A program made the translations under genes and the position numbers. A DNA stretch of 64,000 nt from Zantedeschia hybrid cultivar (taxonomy: Eukaryota; Streptophyta; Magnoliopsida; Alismatales; Araceae): positions 40,141,670 to 40,205,669 of the forward strand of contig JARZZO010000001.1 in NCBI GenBank assembly GCA_030544215.1. The letters are read 5' to 3'. Positions 45,244 to 55,832 of this stretch are shown here, piece by piece. Each line of letters opens with the position of its first letter. Position 1 is the first letter of the stretch. The notes beneath the pieces are model-generated. The model saw only the letters and a list, made by a program, of their open reading frames with translations. It was not told where the DNA came from and made no database searches.

Positions 45244-45508
45244 CTACTGCTGCAGCTGCTGGTGGTGGTGGTGAAGAAGCGGATCCAAACGATGGGCGGG
45301 GGGTGCCGGGAGGACAAGTGGGCGGGTTGCCGTGCGGCCCGTGCGTGACAATACATAAAACAGGCTCACCCCTCTTTTTTATTTTATAAACAGTATTATT
45401 AAAATATATTTTAAGAGTGTCACCAAATATTTCTTTTAATATATTTTCATCATAAAATATATATTTATAAAAAACGATTATATTATAATGCAACCAAACA
45501 CGCTATTA

Positions 45509-46344
45509 GAGATGACTTTATGCATCCACTATATTTGGGTATTTGCACCTTGAATGATGATGTTTATTTAGAACCTTCAAAATATCAAGTTGTTTAACGA
45601 ACTCGTTGACAAATTAGAAACGATTCTTTCAAGGTTTTTGAAAAAAAAATCGGTGAAAAGAAAAGTTTGGCCGGACTTAGAAATAAATACTGGGATCATG
45701 GAGCGTTATTTCTGAATATGATGGATTGGCGGTTATATGTAAAAATCCCTATGAAAATATAAAAATCATTTCCTCTCAAATTCAGGTGATTGAGTCAAGA
45801 TATATAGTTATAAAATTCTTTCATACCGATGAGATATTTGGTAAATTAATGCATGAGAATGTTATTACGCATAGATATTTGACTAACGTAACATATAAGG
45901 ATCAATATATATTTGAATTTGATTTAGTGAATTCATTAGCTGTATAAATTCATGTTATCTTATGAAAGATCAAACGGTTCATTAGTAAAATAAATAGGAC
46001 TTGCAATGTTAGGGGTCCTTCCATTATAGAAATAGAGAATGAAAATGTATGCTTAAATATGCAAATATAAAATGAAGACCGATACTGATGAAATGAATTG
46101 TGTTGAATTTGACATTTATATGTTCTCAACTTCAACTCTATTCAAGAGCAATGACTTGTATTTCATTTGGTACCCTGTAAGAATACTCAAGATGCTATAA
46201 AATAATATAAATGCTGTAAAAAATATTTTTCTTATCTTTGGAGTGCTGCAAATTATTTTCCATACATTTTGAGTGCTTTAAATTATTGTAATTCAAAATC
46301 AATTGATCCATGTGATACTCTTTTTGGTTGATTTTAATTTTCAG
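45509..46344. other. AT-rich intergenic sequence
   Basis: No gene or element supported; a 73-codon frame at 45726-45947 has AT-driven composition and no domain. Confidence 0.45.
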
Positions 46345-46890
46345 TGTGAAGGAGGAGAATTTCGCTTGGTCCGAAAGTACTAATGGGCCGGCCCATTAAT
46401 CTCTCTCTCCTCTGGTCCTTGGACTTGCTGAATGCTAAGGCCACGAAAGACGGCCCAAAGCCATAAGTTTCAGGAGAAACTCGTATCTGGACATGATCCT
46501 AATTGGAACTTTTCTAATTATACATGAATCAGCCTCCTATTCCGATCAGAACTCGGAGGCTTGAGGCCCAAGCTAATCAGACTCATGAGCGAAATCGAGT
46601 CCTAGAACCCGCCTCGAACAAGACTTTCCCGAACAAAATCAACCCTTCTTACAGATCTGACTATTATATAAGGACTCTAGATCCAACCGGCAAAGGTATG
46701 CTTTTTAGAAATCAAGCTACTTAGTCTTTTTCTGAGAATCTCCAGCCTTTTGACTTAGGCATCGGAGGGGGTTCCCCCAGACCGTTGCCGGAGGCCCTCT
46801 GACGGTGTTTTATTTTGCAGGGACCATCGAAAGACGTCCCTCTAATTGAAGATAGAAGACCCTAATCGTGGTGGACAACATTTCGACCCA
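46345..46890 (+). repeat. 5' LTR of the Tat-like element (left boundary uncertain)
   Basis: Contains a TATA-like attatataagg at 46663-46673, the block 'cggagggggttccccc' at about 46760 and 'ggtgttttattttgcaggga' near 46805, then ends CCCA eight bases before the PBS. The TG at 46345 is a guess, as no second LTR is available for comparison. Confidence 0.55.
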
Positions 46891-46897
46891 TTATCTT

Positions 46898-46914
46898 TTG
46901 ACGCCGTCTGTGGG
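46898..46914 (+). other. primer binding site of the Tat-like element
   Basis: ttgacgccgtctgtggg resembles the TTGGCGCCGTCTGTGGG site used by Tat/Retand elements, with one substitution. Confidence 0.7.
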
Positions 46915-46929
46915 CAACGACCGTCAAAA

Positions 46930-47470
46930 GCCATGGACGAGAAAAATTGCCGACGGACCGACTATGGAAGATACTACCCACATGACCCGAGCATGAAGGA
47001 TGCTCCCAGAGCTCAAAATCCCAACTGGGAGGATAGAAGACGGTCTCCCAGCACCCAACAAATGATAACTTTCTCTGATGAAGATCTCCAAGGTATAGTC
47101 CTCCCCCATAACGATGCATTAGTTATCAAAGCTAGTATCGCAGGACAATGAGCAAGGAAGGTCCTTGTTGACATCAGAAGCTCCGCAAGTATCCTTTTTC
47201 TCAATAGCTCCTGACAATTCGACTAGGCAAATATGTGGAATAAGGGCAACTGACCACCTGAAAGCCATGCAATTCTCCTGTTGATGTTAGGCACCTCTCC
47301 CATGACATCCACTCGAACAGTCACGTTTGAAATAGTGGACGCCTCTTCTCCATATGACGCCATCCTGGAAAGAGGATCTCTAAGACAGTTTGGGGCCGTC
47401 CCCTCTAGTTTACATCAGAAGCTCAAGTTTCCAATCGAGAATGGGATTGAAAAAGTACGGGCCAAAGCGT
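46930..47470 (+). pseudogene. gag stub and protease, Tat-like element
   Basis: A short gag N-terminus (MDEKNCRRTDYGRYY) passes within 30 codons into protease: ITFSDEDLQGIVLPHNDAL, a broken active site (KVLVDIRSSASILF; D-x-G lost), and ASSPYDAILERGSLRQFGAV, the usual protease end. Several stops. The missing gag is a large deletion. Confidence 0.75.
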
Positions 47471-47559
47471 CTCGCGATAGATGTACTTGGCCACGATCGA
47501 GGAAAAGATGCGGAAGCCTGTTGAGCCCCCTCACGAGTTATCAGATAGGCTGAGGGAAG

Positions 47560-48560
47560 CAGTCGAACTGTCTGAAGAGCTGGTAGCCATAAGGGTCAGC
47601 CCTACGGTCGAGCAAGAACTTAAAGTGGGAGCTCTTCTATCCAAGTAGAAGAGAGAAGAATATCTAAAGTTTCAAGCTGCCCACTTAGACGTGTTCGCCT
47701 GGGTGGACACCCCGCTCCTTGGGGTGCCAGAGTATCTTCCCTCATACTCCCTTAACCTCGACCTAAAGTTCCCATCAATCCAACAGTGGAAGAGCCATTT
47801 TACTGTAGAGCGACAAGATGCTATCAGAGAACATGTAACTTCCTTACTTAGTGCAGGAGGTGATTTGGGACACTCGCTACCTGGTGTGGGTGGTCAACGT
47901 CGTTTTGGTGAAAAAAGTCTCCAAAAAGTGGTAGATGTGTGTCGACTTCACCGACCTTAATAAAGCAACCCCCAAGGATTACTTTCCGCCGTCGAACGTC
48001 AACCAGCTGATCGACGCCATGGCTGGCCATGAACAACTCAGCTTCCTCGATGCCTTTTTAGGTTACCATTAGATTCGAATGAATCTCGAGGATGAGGAAC
48101 ACACTGCTTTCATCACCAACATGGGATTGTATTGCTGCATCCGTATGCTGTTCGGATTAAAGAACGTCGGCGCAACGTACCAGAGGCTCGTCAATACAAT
48201 GTTCAACCGACAGATAGGGCAAACATGGAGGTATACATAGACAACATGTTGGTAAAATCCAAGCATGTCGACGAGTACTTTGAAGACCTTCTAGAGATGT
48301 TTTATGAGTACTTTGAACCCTGCCAAATGCGCTTTTGGAGTTACCGCAAGCAAGTTCCTAGATTCTTGGTCCCCACCGAGGGACCGAAGCCAACCCCAAC
48401 AAAATCGATGCCATATTATCAATAGAGCCGCCGACATGGCTGAATGACGTCCAGAGGCTGACGGGATGCCTGGCAACCCTCAGCAGATTTTTCTTAAGAG
48501 CCACTGAGCAGTGCCTTCCTTTCTTCAAGCGGGTACGGGTAAAAGATACCCCCTCCTTGG
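47560..48560 (+). pseudogene. reverse transcriptase, Tat-like element
   Basis: HLDVFAWVDTPLLGVPEYLP opens the RT. Then follow VCVDFTDLNKATPKDYFPPS in another frame, HEQLSFLDAFLGYH and MLFGLKNVGATYQRLV. The active-site box reads VYIDNMLVKSK: the second catalytic Asp is Asn. At least three frameshifts. Confidence 0.82.
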
Positions 48561-49060
48561 ATGTCCAAGGACACATCAATTGGACGCCATAATGTCAGCA
48601 ATCATTCTAGGAGTTGAAGCAGTATTTGTTTACCTCGCCCGTCCTCTCCAAACCACAATCGGGTATGTCTCTTTTCCTTTACCTCTCTATAACCCCTCAC
48701 ACTGCAAGCTCAATACTGGTCAGAGAAGAAGGGGGAATCCAGAGGCTGGCTATATGAGCCGGGGTCTTCTAAGGAGTGAAACTACGCTATCCAATGATAC
48801 AAAAGTTTGGATTGGCCCTCGTAGTAGCTCCCTGAAAGTTGCGGCCTTACTTTCAAGTCCATCCTATTGAAGTCATCACCGACCACCCCTTGTGGCAGTT
48901 TCCCCAATGACCGGACGCTTCGGGACGGATGATAAAGTGGGTGATCGAGCTCTTAGAACTCGACATCTCCTACCGATCGAGGACGGCCATAAAAGTCCAA
49001 GCCCTAATTGTCTTTTTCACTGAGTGCACCCTCTTTGTGCAGGAGCAAGCAATCAAGGTC
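48561..49060 (+). pseudogene. RNase H (first), Tat-like element
   Basis: Weak similarity: around 48600-48660 'VEAVFVYLARPLQTT' stands where the RNase H of Tat elements begins, and 48850-48990 reads like FEVHPIEVITDHPL and MIKWVIELLELDISYRSRTA in mixed frames. Heavily decayed. Confidence 0.6.
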
Positions 49061-49079
49061 GGGCCTAGGCCTGTATAGT

Positions 49080-49560
49080 CGATTTACACCGATGGATTGT
49101 CTTGAACCTCCGGATGCGGGGTTGGTCTTACTTTGGTCCCCCTGGAGGCCTATGATGGCAGAGGCATGCAGTTTTTCCTCTGTTTTTAATTTTGAATGAC
49201 GAATAATGTCACGGAGTAAGAGGCATTACTTACATGCATTCAAGTAGCCTGCCGACTAGGGGTGACTCAAATCAAGGCATTTTCTAACTCCCATCTCATT
49301 GTCTGACAGCTTAAAGGTGAGTATGAAGCCAAATATCTCAATATGAGGTAATATAAAGAATTGGTTATGAAGACTATTTCTACCCTCGAGGGGTTCGAGA
49401 TTGTGCAGGTCAACATGAGGCAATATAAAGAATTGGTTATGAAGACCATTTCTACCCTCGAGGGGTTTGAGATCGTGCATGTCAACATGAGGCAATATAA
49501 AGAATTGGTTATGAAGACCATTTCTACCTCGAGGGGTTCGAGATCGCGCATGTCCCAAGG
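49080..49560 (+). pseudogene. archaeal-type RNase H, Tat-like, with in-frame triplication
   Basis: Opens IYTDGLS and SGCGVGLTLVPLEAYDGRGM, then LTCIQVACRLGVTQIKAFSN, standard for the second RNase H of Tat elements. Its C-terminal part contains three 72-bp tandem units (49343-49558). Confidence 0.75.
49343..49558 (+). repeat. three tandem 72-bp units (24 codons each)
   Basis: Starts at 49343, 49415 and 49487. Each encodes MRQYKELVMKTISTLEGFE plus five further residues. The third unit lacks one base. Differences between units are few. Confidence 0.93.
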
Positions 49561-49899
49561 GAAGAGAATCAAAGAGCAGATGACCTGGCAAAACTCGCCT
49601 CTGCCGCATTACCTGCCTCCCAGTCAGTCTTCGTCGAAGATGTGGCAACGCCAACCATCCAGCTAGTGAAAGTGGCCTAAATTCAGCTAGATCCCTGTTG
49701 TATGGACCCTATTGTGGCCTTCCTGCAAGACATACAACTACAGCTGATCGGACAGATGCTAGAAGGGTTAAATACCAGGCATCCCGATTTACCTTGATCG
49801 GCTGAGAATTGTATTGTCGGTCCTTGACTATGCCTTTGTTCCGATGCTTTCCGCCCCATGAGGCAACGGATTTGCTCGCAGAGGTCCATAAAGGCTTAT

Positions 49900-50931
49900 G
49901 AAAGAGTCATGTGGGTCCTCGGGCACTGGCCTATGCCCTATTGCACCATGGATACTGGTGGCCTACGCTAGCTCGAGACTATGTTGACTACTTCATGTAG
50001 TGCGCTAGTTGTCAAGCACATGCTCCGATCCCTCGAGCCCCAGCCAAGGAGCTTCATACTATCTCCGAACCATGTCCATTTATGATGTAGAGCATCGGCA
50101 TCTTGGGGCCCTTCCATAAAACAACAACACAAAGGCAATTCATCATAGTCGCCATTGACTACTTCATATGGTGGCCGAAGGCTAAGGCCACGATAAATAT
50201 CAGGGAAGACACCGTCTGGAACTTTTTTCTCTCACATGTTATATACAGGCTCGGTGTACCCCGAGTGCTTGTCTCCGACAATGGACGATAGTTTACTAGC
50301 CAGTGGTTCGCTGACAGATGCCGGCACTTTAATAGATGACACTGGTTTCCTTTGGTGGCCCATCCTCATGCTAATGGATTGATAGAAAATACTAATAGAT
50401 CCATAATGAGGGGCATACAGACACGACTACAGGGCAAGTAGAATTGGCTTGAACAACTCCCAAAGGTGCTGTGGTCCTTTAGAACCACAGTCAACACTGC
50501 AACTGGGGAAATCCCATACCACCTTGCCCATGGAAGAAATGTCGTAATCCCGCTTGAAGTCGACCTACCTGTAGTCTGGGTACATGAGTTAAACAAGGAG
50601 ACAAATAGTGAGAGGTTGAGGAAAAAACCTAGACCTCGCAAAAGAAGCAAGAGAAGAAGCCAGGATACGCACAATCAACTACGAGTTTATGGTGGTTAGA
50701 CTCTACAATAGGAAGGTTTGACCAAGAAACTTCCAGTCAAGAGACCATGTGCTATGAAGAATGTACGCCTCCTGACTGCTGAAAGCTAGACAAAAATTGG
50801 TCCGAAACTGGGAAGGACCATATGTAGTCGTCAAGAACTATGGCAACGGAGCTTATCGGCTGGTCCAAACAGATGGCCATCTACTTGACAACAAAGGGAA
50901 TGCAGAGTACCTGCGCCCTTTCTTCCAATAA
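49900..50931 (+). pseudogene. integrase, Tat-like element
   Basis: 50100-50290 gives GPFHKTTTQRQFIIVAIDYF and GVPRVLVSDNGR, the D...D part of the core. 50466-50600 carries FRTTVNTATGEIPYHLAHGR, and the C-terminus reads NWEGPYVVVKNYGNGAYRLV and ends YLRPFFQ at the stop 50929-50931. Stops and shifts throughout. Confidence 0.82.
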
Positions 50932-51189
50932 ACGTTAGACAAATCTCCTAAAATAAATAAATATTCTTTTGTCTATGAAATATGTGTTAACTTTTACAAT
51001 AATGGCTCAAGAAAACTTGTTAGTGAAACCCTTGTCGAGCCTTGCCTCGTAGAGAAGGGGCTCCCTATAAAGATTTAGGCGGGACGACGAAGAACGTAGC
51101 AGAAATGGACAATAAACATTGATCCTACCCGTCCCTTGATCTTTTTTGAATAAAACTAAAATAAACAGGTGATCGAATATTACCGTATA
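50932..51189 (+). other. 3' noncoding tail of the Tat-like element
   Basis: No coding. 'gagccttgcctcgtagagaa' and AT-rich runs; 3' LTR not recognised. Confidence 0.4.
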
Positions 51190-51840
51190 CAGACTTGGAT
51201 ATGCGTCCGTGTCGGTTCCGTCGAGGCGATGTCGCTAGCCACACAAATGTCCGACCTCCAACGGATCCATGCGATTCTCGTCGACGATTCGTCATGGCTT
51301 CCTCATCCTAATCGGCATGCTTGCGTGTGACCCTCTAGGCTCATTTATCAGTTCCGTTTTCAGCTCGTTAAGTCCAATAACACTTTATCGACTTACAATA
51401 ATTAATTAATATCTCATATTTAATTAATTACTTAACTGAATTAACATCTTATGTAAATTCGGCTGGACTTCTGATCAAGTTGGGTGTCAAGCAATACCAC
51501 ATGATCCTAAAAGGTAATGGGGTTCAACAACCCACTTATGGAACATGTTCGTCTACAGTTACCGTGTATCTATAATCTTTTATTCGTACAATACTCTTGA
51601 GTCAACCTAGGGCATGGTCAACTGTCAAACCCTAGATGGTCAACTCACTTAGATCTGATGTCACTGTACAATAACAGAAAACACCTTTCCTGATATTGTG
51701 TTTGCTCTGGCTAGAGACTCCTGTGCATCTTTCCTAGAGCATTCTCTTTCTAATTATCTAAGAGTGAATGATCCCATATTAAACACAATCACCTTTGAAG
51801 GTCCATCTATGCATGTGACTATACTAAATACAAACAAATA
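51190..51840 (-). repeat. LTR fragment of the same family as the solo LTR at 34651
   Basis: Its reverse complement is collinear with about 35400-35880 of the solo LTR: 'cctagagggtcacac', 'tattgcttgacacccaactt' and 'gatcattcactcttagataa' match 'cctagagggttacac', 'gttgcttggcacctaactt' and 'gatcattcactctcggtaat'. Both ends are missing. Confidence 0.75.
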
Positions 51841-52696
51841 TAATAATAATAAAATCATTAAAACTATTTATAATTGTAGAATAATTAAGCTGACTTGAGC
51901 CAACTGTGAGTGCTTAAAATGGGTGTGTGATTATCATGAAAATCTATGTTGTTTAGGTGCAAAATAAACCTATTAAAAAGAAACTAAGTGATGTGATCGC
52001 CAGAAACTTTTGACTAAAAAGTTCCAAAAGAAGAAAGTTTGATCGCCTACCTGTTTGGATGTGGGAGATTTTTGAGTTCTTGGTTCCCCTCCTTCAGCCG
52101 GCTGAAGAAAGAGAGCCCTTTTTATCCTTGTTCTTGATTTGGCTGCTATTGAGTTTTGAGGATCGTCCAGGTTCCTTGTTGTTCACTGTTGATTCCCTCC
52201 CCTTTGCTCTTCTTTTGTACCTTGCAAGAAATAAAAAAAGAGATAAAGAACAATGAGAATTCAGGCAGAAGTAGTATCCATTCCAGAAGAGATTTTAAAC
52301 ATGCAACTAAACAGGTAAACTCACTTTTTGAGTGGTCTTTTAAAACCCTTTAACAAATAGGTTTGGAAAAATAATGCTAGTGTGTGTGTGTGTTGCATGG
52401 AGTGATGTGATGAAAGGATGTGATGCTAATATGATGAAAATGTGAGAAAACAAAATGAATAAGAAGTTAAGCTGGATGGACCTTGGAAGCCTTGATCTTG
52501 AGAGAATCTTGAATGGACGAAGAACAGATGCCGACTCCTGATGGTAGCAGCACCTCAGCGTTTAGACATCGTCTCCTTCTTAAATTGCACACACTTCAAT
52601 TACTGACACTGTCGCTATAATCACTAACTTCAATATCACTTGCGTCAGCATCACTAACTTTAATATCACTCTCTGTCACTCGTCCAAGAGGCTGGG

Positions 52697-52705
52697 TATT
52701 TATAG
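52697..52705 (-). promoter_or_regulatory. TATA-like box in the putative LTR
   Basis: CTATAAATA on the minus strand, in a context (CTATAAATACCCAG) like the LTR promoter at 42394-42402. Transcription would run leftward. Confidence 0.5.
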
Positions 52706-52805
52706 ACTTCCTTACATTTGCGGATTTACATGAAGAAAATTTGAGGTTTATCCAGCTTAACCAAGAGATAAACACATATTGATTTATCATTATCTGTAAT
52801 CATAT

Positions 52806-53105
52806 AAAACACGTCGCCCATTGAAGATGCCTTTCAGACTGATTAAGATAAGGATAAACATCCGGAAAAAAGTTTATCTTTATCTGTAATTAAATAAAAT
52901 GCGTCGCCTAGTATAGACGTCTTTTACACTAATTAAGATAAGGATAAACATCTGGAAAAAGATAGAAATAACTTAGGAAACCTAAAAGGCGTCGTGCCTT
53001 GAAGACGTCTTTTAGCTAATTAATCAATTAATTAAAATTCAAATTTTAATCATCAAAATAGGAATAAACTCTAAATGGCGTCTACATAAGTCGACGTCTT
53101 TTAGA
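52806..53105. repeat. about 89-bp tandem units, each with a short hairpin
   Basis: Hairpins start at about 52806, 52896, 52984 and 53073. The clearest is TAAAAGGCGTC, ten-base loop, GACGTCTTTTA. Between them 'taagataaggataaacatc' and 'ggaaaaa' repeat. A related hairpin lies alone at about 54386-54417. Confidence 0.8.
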
Positions 53106-54779
53106 CTTCTTCATATTTTAACTGAAATTTGAGTTAAAATCAATTTAATTGATTAACTTAAATCATGTCTGTTTGACCCGACACTATTTAGATAATTAAC
53201 TCAAAAAAAGATCAATAAAAATTAACCAATGATTAAATATCAGACTATTCTGAGGCATTTATTATATGATATGAAATTTACTCGAAATGATGTCAAAATT
53301 AACGTGTCTACAGCTGCCTCACCTTGGCATCGCCTTTGCAAGGGAGTGGAATGAAATGGAATGTACTAAAAAAGTGATGCCAAGGTGTGATGAGACACGC
53401 TCTCAACATCACATGTTTAGAATTTTTCTCAAAATCATCGATGAAGATAATTCAAAGAGATCAATGGAATCAATCCTGTTTGGATGAGGTAGACAAGGAA
53501 ATAAAATAAGGTCGATTAACCTCCGCGGAGTGGGAAGTACCCCAGGTCGTAGACACTGCAGGTTTCATCATGGGGAGCGATTGCCAGCCAATGTGGACGT
53601 GCTGCGGCCATGATGGACTTAAAAGAAAACAAGAAATATTGGATAAAGAGTCCAAGAAAGGATAGAATTTCAAGGATATCTTCAAGCGAACCTCAAAGAT
53701 AATTAAGATACTCAATTCAGAATGGAATATTTCATATCATGTTGGATTATTTGATCAATAGTCTGAAACTTAATCAATAATTAATTCTTATCACAATTAT
53801 ATCAAAGTCCTACATGATGCATGCTGGGCTAAAAGAAAAATATAAAGTCAAATAAAATATAAATTAATCAAGGATAATATTGTTAAATCGCCATTAATGA
53901 GTCAAGATACCAATTCTTATAATTCAGTGCTAAGCTGAAGCTCGTTTATCCACGCTCTGTTTCACAAAAGTGGAACCATCGTTCCCACTAATTAACAATT
54001 CAACGGCCTATTCGTGCGATTAAAAATTATCTGGAATTATCACAGTTTTTGTTGTAGGGGAACTCAAATTCCAGTTTCATCAAAACCACAAGGTCCTTAA
54101 TATACTATAATAAATATTTACCATATAGTAACGATGATTATGCAAATTAATTACATGAAAGAATACAAAGATAGAGATAACCGTCTTTTTAGCCACGGTC
54201 GAGACTCATAAACTCTCACAGTGGGATCTTCTTAATATTTTCCAGCTTTTTCTGAATTTTCCTGAATTTCCTGCACTAAAAAATTCATCAATAACTTCAA
54301 GCAAGTGTTTAAATATTGAATTTCGGGTGAATGACAGAATAATCTTGAAATGCGTCGTGTCGAGCCAACACCCTTTACCCATATAAAATGTGTCGCTGTT
54401 CAACGACGCCTTTAAGTCGCAGAAACAGGTTCTGGCTGTGTTTAATCCGGATTCCAACTTTCTTCATACATGTATATGAAATTTTTGAGTTTATAGATTT
54501 TTGCACTTCAGCTTTGTGCCTTGTGTTTTTAACCTTGTGCCATGTACATGTCTTAGCAAACATGTTAAGTATCTATTTAGGTTTGGCCCCTTACCCAATT
54601 AAGTAACCGGCTACTTGATCCTATCCTTGGTAGAAGGGTCAAAGGGCATAGCCTTTATTAACAAAGGTAATATGAATAATCAGACTGTAAACAAAATGCA
54701 ACATGCAAGCAGACAGATGCTCACTGAAAATAAAAGGAATGAAGCACACTAGATGCAATAATCAGATGCTAATTGAAAT

Positions 54780-55050
54780 ATTTTTGTTGTTTTGAAATAT
54801 TTATTTTTGTTTGGGTTTTAGAAACATATGTGTATTTTTTTGATTTTGGAGTATATGCCCTTTTTTTTTGGATTTTGGAATATGTATATTTTTTTTAGAT
54901 TTTTGAATATGTACTTTTTTTTAGAATTTGAAATATGATTTTTTTTTGGATTTTTGAGTATGTACTTTTTTTTTGGATTTTGAAATATGATTTTTTTTGG
55001 ATTTTGAAATATGTATTTTTTTTTGGTTTTGGAATATAGTGTAAACTAAA
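54780..55050. repeat. AT-rich minisatellite, about 28-30 bp x 8-9
   Basis: Units of 'ggattttgaaatatgtatt' followed by a T-run of variable length. Strand-asymmetric: T/G on plus, A/C on minus. Confidence 0.85.
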
Positions 55051-55832
55051 AGACCAGCATGGTACTTAGATAAAAAAAAATCATATTCATTTATTAACTT
55101 AATTCCCAAATTGTTCTTCGATAATTTAACTTAAACCCATTGTGTTTGAACTTGTGTTTCCATTCGTGATCCCATTTGATGATTTGACCCTCAGTCAATC
55201 TAGGTCATTCCTTAAGTTTGGAGTACGCCTCTTCAGAAAGCAAGGAAGAATTGGTTTAGAAAGCCCATGAGAAGGTTCCGGAGACCTAAAAAGATATTCT
55301 TTTCTTACCCTAATATATGTTGGGATTCGGTCATTTTCTTTCCGGAGTATTTATCGACCTTGCGTTCCTTTTTATTTCATTTCATGGCCTTGATGTAACG
55401 TTTGTAATGTGATGACCTTTTGATTTGACATTTGATTTTTGCCTTTTGCTTTTGCTTTTGCTTTTCTTTTTCTTAGGACGGATCTCCCCTATTTTTTTAT
55501 GACGGTCTCCTACTAAGATGCCGGGTATTCTTGGTAGTCTATTCTAAGCCTCGTTCCGACATCATGGGCTGAGTGTAAAAACAGAATTTTGTTTTAAAAA
55601 AGAATGATTTGTACTTTACACTTTCAGTCAAGCTTTCGGTATTCCTTAGGACTTGACATCTCTTGTTACTCACGAATCAAACGAGTCAGTGTGTGCAGTA
55701 ATGTGTTTAGGGTTAAATTATTCAGACTAATAAGGGAATTTGAGTTTAAAAATTTTCTGATTCCACTGGTTTTCGTACCATGCTGATCGACTCTTTAACC
55801 TAAGGGTAGTATTTCTTAAGATGTAAACCGTT

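Larger units (their letters stand above)
44252..45505. mobile_element. TIR element carrying a host gene (Pack-type, PIF/Harbinger-like ends)
   Basis: Ends TAGGGTGTTTGGTTG and the inverted CAACCAAACACGCTA, 14 of 15 matching, flanked by the 3-bp repeat tta (44249-44251 and 45506-45508). Beyond the ends a diverged inverted similarity continues for roughly 80 bp (both read TTTATA...AAAATATATTAAAA inward). The AT-rich arms enclose about 1 kb of GC-rich sequence holding a calmodulin-like pseudogene. No transposase. The 3-bp TSD in AT-rich DNA is weak evidence by itself; the long inverted ends are stronger. Confidence 0.65.
46345..51170 (+). mobile_element. Tat/Retand-like Ty3/gypsy remnant
   Basis: Plus-strand order: LTR-like leader, PBS, short gag stub, protease, RT, RNase H, second archaeal-type RNase H, integrase. 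The second RNase H and the 'ttgacgccgtctgtggg' PBS define the Tat clade. Gag is almost wholly deleted, and stops occur in every domain. No 3' LTR is recognisable; the right end runs into an unrelated LTR piece near 51180. Confidence 0.82.
51900..55430 (-). repeat. probable 3' LTR of the Ogre-like element
   Basis: Noncoding, with a minus-strand TATA-like box (52697-52705), an 89-bp hairpin array and an AT-rich minisatellite. A pyrimidine-rich plus-strand run (55440-55475), preceded by 'gaca', could be the polypurine tract and LTR edge. Without the 5' LTR neither boundary can be verified. Confidence 0.45.

Noticed and set aside
44560..45348. 262-codon plus-strand frame
   Set aside because: Antisense of the calmodulin-like gene; its Leu/Val-rich composition follows from GC-rich third positions on the other strand.
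49256..49654. Minus-strand 132-codon frame with internal repeats
   Set aside because: Antisense shadow of the 72-bp triplication in the RNase H.
52059..52256. 65-codon hydrophobic frame as a small membrane protein
   Set aside because: Within the putative LTR, no conserved features, and low confidence that it is translated.
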